Under the pieces are notes generated by a model, which ran no database searches, was not told the DNA's origin, and saw only the letters and a list, made by a program, of their open reading frames with translations. A stretch of DNA of 64,000 bases from JACJVV01 sp964581515 (GTDB lineage Archaea > Nanobdellota > Nanobdellia > Woesearchaeales > JACJVV01), in contig CAZOOV010000004.1 in the NCBI GenBank assembly GCA_964581515.1, forward strand, positions 1-64,000. Direction: 5' to 3'. Position numbers and translations under genes: made by a program. Every line of letters begins with the position of its first letter. Within the stretch, counting starts at the first letter, position 1. Of the stretch, positions 62,293 to 64,000 are shown one piece after another.

Positions 62293-62336
62293 TTTTGTTT
62301 ACCTCCAATTATTTAGGTTTTTTATCTTGATTCTTT

Positions 62337-62380
62337 ATTTTGGATTTCTCCAAAATTAAGATCAATCTGCCCATATGGGC
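62337..62380 (-). promoter_or_regulatory. Two structured elements in the S-layer-like gene leader
   Basis: A perfect 8-base-pair hairpin with GAAA loop (62337-62356; ATTTTGGA/TCCAAAAT) and a 12-base palindrome GCCCATATGGGC (62369-62380) lie 45-88 bases before the ATG. They may stabilise the mRNA or bind a regulator. Confidence 0.55.
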
Positions 62381-62570
62381 TGTTGATTTGCAAGATTTCA
62401 TCACACTGAACTAGTGGTTTATGCTTGTATATGCAGACAAGGCACATACAATTTACAACACCCTAGTTCCACGCTCTTCTTGCGGGAATCATGATCGTGA
62501 ATTGAAATGGGAATCTTTGTTTCTGGAGAATTACATATCTATAATACACTTCGAACGTGCCTAAGATAAT

Positions 62571-62577
62571 TATATAT
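62571..62577 (-). promoter_or_regulatory. TATA box of the S-layer-like gene
   Basis: Minus-strand GGGGGATATATAATTATC has the look of a BRE plus TATA box. Transcription would start near 62545, leaving a leader of about 250 bases before the ATG at 62292. Confidence 0.5.
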
Positions 62578-62761
62578 CCCCCAAACTTGATTTCCCTCGT
62601 TAATGGTAACTGTTCTTCGTTATTATATGATAATTAATAGTATTTTACAAATAGAAGACCTTTATTAATACATTTCTATGGTCGGAAATATCCGATTCTA
62701 ACTAAATAAATCAATAGTTTTGTCAGATAACCTAAGTATATATATATCATGTTATTAGACG

Positions 62762-62810
62762 GTGACAAGGTGTTCTTGTCTGGTGACAAACTGTTCTCAA
62801 TTAGTGACAA
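62762..62810. repeat. Three GTGACAA repeats at exact 21-base spacing
   Basis: GTGACAA occurs at 62762-62768, 62783-62789 and 62804-62810. The first two 21-base units also share a following TGTTCT. Spacing of two helical turns places all copies on one face of the DNA, as in regulator binding sites. They lie about 190 bases upstream of the TATA box. Confidence 0.55.
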
Positions 62811-63207
62811 TCCTACCAAAAGCGCAATTTCTCGTCGATAAATGCACTTTAATTTTTTTGAACATATCTTCTGTAACATCTATCTTATAGTGCAAGAATA
62901 ACGTTTCTTCCTGAGTCAGTGATGAAAAATATTGCTGATTGCAAAAATAGGGTGTTTTTCTTCACGAGGTTGTTACAACATACAGATACATTGCCAAATG
63001 GTAATGAGAAATTACATCAAGGGCATATAAATGAAAATGAGAAAATCAAGAGATAAATATTAAAAAAAATTAAAAGATATAATCCTTATGAATAAAATAA
63101 GAAAAATAAACCAAATAAAATCAAGATAATCAGAATAAATTAATAAGATCAAAGATAACACAGAAAAAGAAATTAAATTAAAAAAATAAATAAAAAATAA
63201 GAAAAGC

Positions 63208-64000
63208 TTAGATCGCTTCTCCGTAAAAGAATATCTGTCCGCTATCAAATTCTCCAATGCATGGTTGTGGCAAATTTAACTTAAATGTTACTGCCATCTC
63301 TGACCCTGGTGATAGGATATTTGCTTTATAATATGTTCCATCAGAATCATCCTGTATGATTTCTGCTTCATCATACATTGTTCTATCCCAATGGTCGCCA
63401 TATTGGATATTCACATAGTTTTCTGCATCTACTGCTCTTGTAGTTGCTGCATCATATGTATTTGTATCAACAATATCATCTCCAGCATTTGAATATATTC
63501 CACTTGTTGCATGGTATCTGAAATTTGTCAAGGCAAGCTTATTTGTTGTAGGACACATAGCTCCAGAAGGAGTAGAATCATAGAAATCTTTACCTGAAAT
63601 GAACATGTCCATCATGACTCTGCTGTCGGGATCTGCATCATTTTCAACAAGCAATGTGTTGGAATATCCTGTTGTTCCTGGCTTTAGATCATCGAATCTT
63701 ATGCTGTCGCTTACACTCATTGCTACTATTGGGTTAAAGAACCAATATTCATTCTCGTCTATTGTTGCTCTGACTCCATTATTATCTTCAACCTCTACTG
63801 TTACCCAGTATTCTCCGTACATACCAGCTGGTGTTTCAACAGTGAGTTCGCAGTCATAATATGCTGCCATATTATCAAATCCTATAGTTGTTATGCTCTG
63901 TCCATTTAGTATTGCATTGCATGATGCATCCAGTGTTTGGCTTGCAGAGACATAGCTTGATACTGTGCATGTTGCTTCTACATCATTTCCTGTTCCTTGT
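63208..64000 (-). CDS. S-layer-like secreted protein paralogue, 5' end beyond window
   Basis: The frame stays open to the window end: upstream of the internal Met at 63870 it continues with codons reading QGTGNDVEATC, which align with QGAGNDIEVNC of the 61207 protein. So the start and signal peptide lie outside. Shared blocks are YYDCELTVETP, ENEYWFFNPIVA, SGAMCPTTN, YDAATTRA and the identical final GEAI. Two adjacent paralogues suggest duplication of a surface-layer subunit. Confidence 0.82.
   Translation of the reverse strand, partial: QGTGNDVEATCTVSSYVSASQTLDASCNAILNGQSITTIGFDNMAAYYDCELTVETPAGMYGEYWVTVEVEDNNGVRATIDENEYWFFNPIVAMSVSDSIRFDDLKPGTTGYSNTLLVENDADPDSRVMMDMFISGKDFYDSTPSGAMCPTTNKLALTNFRYHATSGIYSNAGDDIVDTNTYDAATTRAVDAENYVNIQYGDHWDRTMYDEAEIIQDDSDGTYYKANILSPGSEMAVTFKLNLPQPCIGEFDSGQIFFYGEAI

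Larger units (their letters stand above)
62293..63207. other. Long regulatory region and 5' leader
   Basis: 915 bases without a supported gene. It contains a promoter (62571-62577), a probable leader of about 250 bases with two strong structures (62337-62356, 62369-62380), and three 21-base-spaced GTGACAA repeats (62762-62810). The last 200 bases form an A-rich tract (T-rich on the minus strand) that should terminate the 63208 transcript. Confidence 0.5.

Noticed and set aside
62762..62810. CRISPR or minisatellite
   Set aside because: Short 7-base conserved part in 21-base units with no spacers; better explained as protein-binding sites.
62676..62879. Minus-strand 67-residue frame
   Set aside because: It runs through the GTGACAA repeat region, has no ribosome site and its composition follows the repeats.

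Overview
The window looks like the genome of an AT-rich archaeon, probably a DPANN (Woesearchaeota/Pacearchaeota-like) lineage. The archaeal signs are a tRNA-Thr with an intron after position 37, many genes with a TATA box about 23-30 bases before the ATG (leaderless transcripts), an archaeal GTP cyclohydrolase III, a UbiA-like prenyltransferase, and giant secreted proteins rich in N-glycosylation sequons, MopE repeats and thrombospondin type 3 repeats. The lineage assignment is inference; no rRNA or ribosomal protein gene is present.

Bases 1 to about 35,440 appear to be a tandem array of integrative elements that all used the 3' end of one tRNA-Thr(GGT) gene (35344-35441, minus). A 14-base piece of that 3' end recurs at 19624-19637, and an 18-base match occurs at 3173-3190. 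These sites delimit element A (about 19638-35343), element B (about 3191-19623) and the right end of an element C (1-3172). A and C each carry a zinc-ribbon tyrosine integrase about 100 bases from their tRNA-side core. B has a different tyrosine integrase at its left end. A and B each have a replication module that includes a small Sm/Lsm-like protein.

Both complete elements carry about 10 kb of metabolic cargo. B (4298-13867) encodes a nucleotide/amino-acid chemistry cluster: two HAD phosphatases, a zinc dehydrogenase, a TrpD-like phosphoribosyltransferase, a TrpRS-like and a bacterial-type TyrRS-like synthetase, an alkaline-phosphatase-superfamily hydrolase, a HIT protein, a cobalamin-type radical SAM enzyme and GTP cyclohydrolase III. 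This resembles a small biosynthetic cluster, possibly for a modified nucleoside or aminoacyl-nucleotide. A (23063-33464) encodes a lipid-type cluster: two radical SAM enzymes, two paralogous membrane proteins, a rifampicin-phosphotransferase-like enzyme, a GNAT acyltransferase, a PlsC-like acyltransferase, a UbiA-like prenyltransferase, a BtaA-like aminocarboxypropyl transferase and a diacylglycerol-kinase-like enzyme. Divergent cargo genes in both elements share single palindromic TTTATAAA boxes.

From 35.7 kb onward the content looks chromosomal: three small unknown genes, then a minus-strand surface-protein region. This holds a 2929-residue repeat protein in an operon with two smaller secreted or membrane proteins, a predicted beta-barrel-like protein, a 2773-residue cysteine-rich protein in an operon with an Ig-like secreted protein, and two paralogous S-layer-like proteins (the second cut by the window end). 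The S-layer-like gene has a long, structured 5' leader and a clear hairpin terminator.
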